From positions 100,412 through 164,411 of the forward strand of contig JAKOMQ010000003.1 of assembly GCA_022241605.1 (NCBI GenBank): a stretch of 64,000 bases of DNA. The letters are read 5' to 3'. A model generated the notes under the pieces. That model had not been told where the DNA came from. It saw only the letters and a program-made list of their open reading frames with translations, and ran no database searches. Below are positions 63,401 to 64,000 of this stretch, in pieces (the first letter of the stretch is position 1; each line of letters begins with the position of its first letter). This DNA comes from Aquimonas sp. GTDB lineage: Bacteria; Pseudomonadota; Gammaproteobacteria; Xanthomonadales; Xanthomonadaceae. Position numbers and translations under genes: made by a program.

Positions 63401-63745
63401 ACATCGACAGTGGCAGGTGTGCAGGGGACGCCGGTGCGCCAAGGCGCACCCTATGCGCACCCGCGGCATCGTTTGTTCATAGGGTGTGCCTTGGCGCGCC
63501 GTAATGCCTCGAATCCCGCGGCGGTGGTGGTGTTCGATGTGCGCGGAACAACATTGACAGCGGCAGGTGTGAAGGGGACGCCGGTGCGCCGAGGCGCACC
63601 CTATGGACGTGCGACGCTTTGGATGTTCATAGGGTGTGCCTTGGCGCACCGTAATGCCTCGAATCCCGCGGCGGTGGTGGTGTTCGATGTGCGCGGAGCA
63701 ACATCGACAGCGGCAGGTGTGCAGGGGACGCCGGTGCGCCAAGGC
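63401..63745. repeat. 150-bp tandem palindromic repeat, 2.3 copies
   Basis: Units begin at 63401, 63551 and 63701, exactly 150 bases apart; the third is cut after about 45 bases. Each unit holds an inverted pair: GGTGCGCC-AAGGCGCACC-CTATG, then about 26 variable bases, then CATAGGGTGTGCCTTGGCGC. The outer part (GTAATGCCTCGAATCCCGCG and GGCGGTGGTGGTGTTCGATG) is nearly identical between copies. The variable loop differs between copies while the arms are kept. One arm recurs at 1355-1382. Confidence 0.88.
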
Positions 63746-63763
63746 CTGAGGTCTCCCCACTTT

Positions 63764-64000
63764 TCATAGCAGTGCGAGCCCCCGTTTTCGCTCGAGGAGT
63801 TCGCCCAATACGGCGTGCAGACCGGCACGAATATCTTGGGGTAAGCGCCTGAATCGTAACCACTCCATTCCCCTTCGCCACGCCGAGTAGCGGCGCATGT
63901 GCGACTTCTGGCGGGTCAGGGGATCCACGCTCCAGGTGTTCCGGGCAGCGATGGCCATCATCCATGCGGCAAAGCTGGTCAGGCGATTGAGCAGCAGCAA
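63764..64000 (-). CDS. C-terminal part of a probable IS4-type transposase, partial
   Basis: A minus-strand frame runs in from the right edge (first codon at 64000 is TTG inside the gene) and stops at 63764, giving 78 residues. L-N-R-L-T-S-F-A-A-W-M-M-A-I-A-A-R followed by W-S-V-D-P-L-T-R-Q-K-S-H-M-R-R-Y-S and a leucine-rich tail resembles the C-terminal end of IS4-family transposases. The adjacent tandem repeat is broken at about 63745, which suggests the element's end (about 63746). Family assignment is by resemblance only. Confidence 0.45.
   Translation of the reverse strand: MLLLNRLTSFAAWMMAIAARNTWSVDPLTRQKSHMRRYSAWRRGMEWLRFRRLPQDIRAGLHAVLGELLERKRGLALL

Noticed and set aside
63410..63769. 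A 119-residue plus-strand frame with internally repeated sequence
   Set aside because: It is the tandem 150-bp repeat read through; the period is a multiple of three so no stop appears.

Overview
The window is GC-rich chromosomal DNA, most likely from a gammaproteobacterium of the Xanthomonadales (Lysobacterales). Supporting signs are the mltB-rlpA-dacA order, mpl and adk next to a pyrophosphate-type phosphofructokinase, rph/rdgB divergent from yicC-gmk-rpoZ-spoT-recG, and bioB-bioF. This placement rests on gene order and family content only; there is no rRNA in the window.

Layout. Positions 1-2.9 kb hold the tail of an ABC permease, an AttH-like lipoprotein and a secreted VWA protein. From 3.4 to 8.9 kb (minus strand) a TonB-dependent receptor is followed by an ABC ATPase and two DUF3526-type permeases, all joined by 1-4 base overlaps. 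From 9.4 to 16.0 kb (minus strand) is a cell-envelope block: dacA, rlpA, mltB, a LON-domain protein, mpl, a small membrane protein and adk. A PPi-phosphofructokinase follows at 16.2 kb. glnA at 18.0 kb has a near-consensus sigma-54 promoter and an upstream NtrC-type site. A large SNF2 helicase, an ankyrin-repeat protein and gltB-gltD reach 32.3 kb.

From 32.8 to 51.7 kb lies a complete type I-E CRISPR-Cas locus: cas3, cse1, cse2, cas7e, cas5e, cas6e, cas1, cas2, a leader, and an array that I counted as 149 repeats and 148 spacers. The striking feature is a toxin-antitoxin pair (Phd/UPF0175-type antitoxin and DUF3368 PIN toxin) inserted between cas6e and cas1. It has a perfect inverted repeat just upstream, and the toxin stop codon overlaps the cas1 start. 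The adaptation genes may therefore be co-expressed with, or guarded by, the toxin module.

From 52 to 63.4 kb are housekeeping genes: rdgB and rph (minus), then yicC, gmk, rpoZ, spoT, ridA and recG (plus), comF (minus), and bioB-bioF (plus). The right edge has a 150-bp tandem palindromic repeat, also found in part near position 1355, broken by the end of a probable insertion sequence whose transposase runs off the window.
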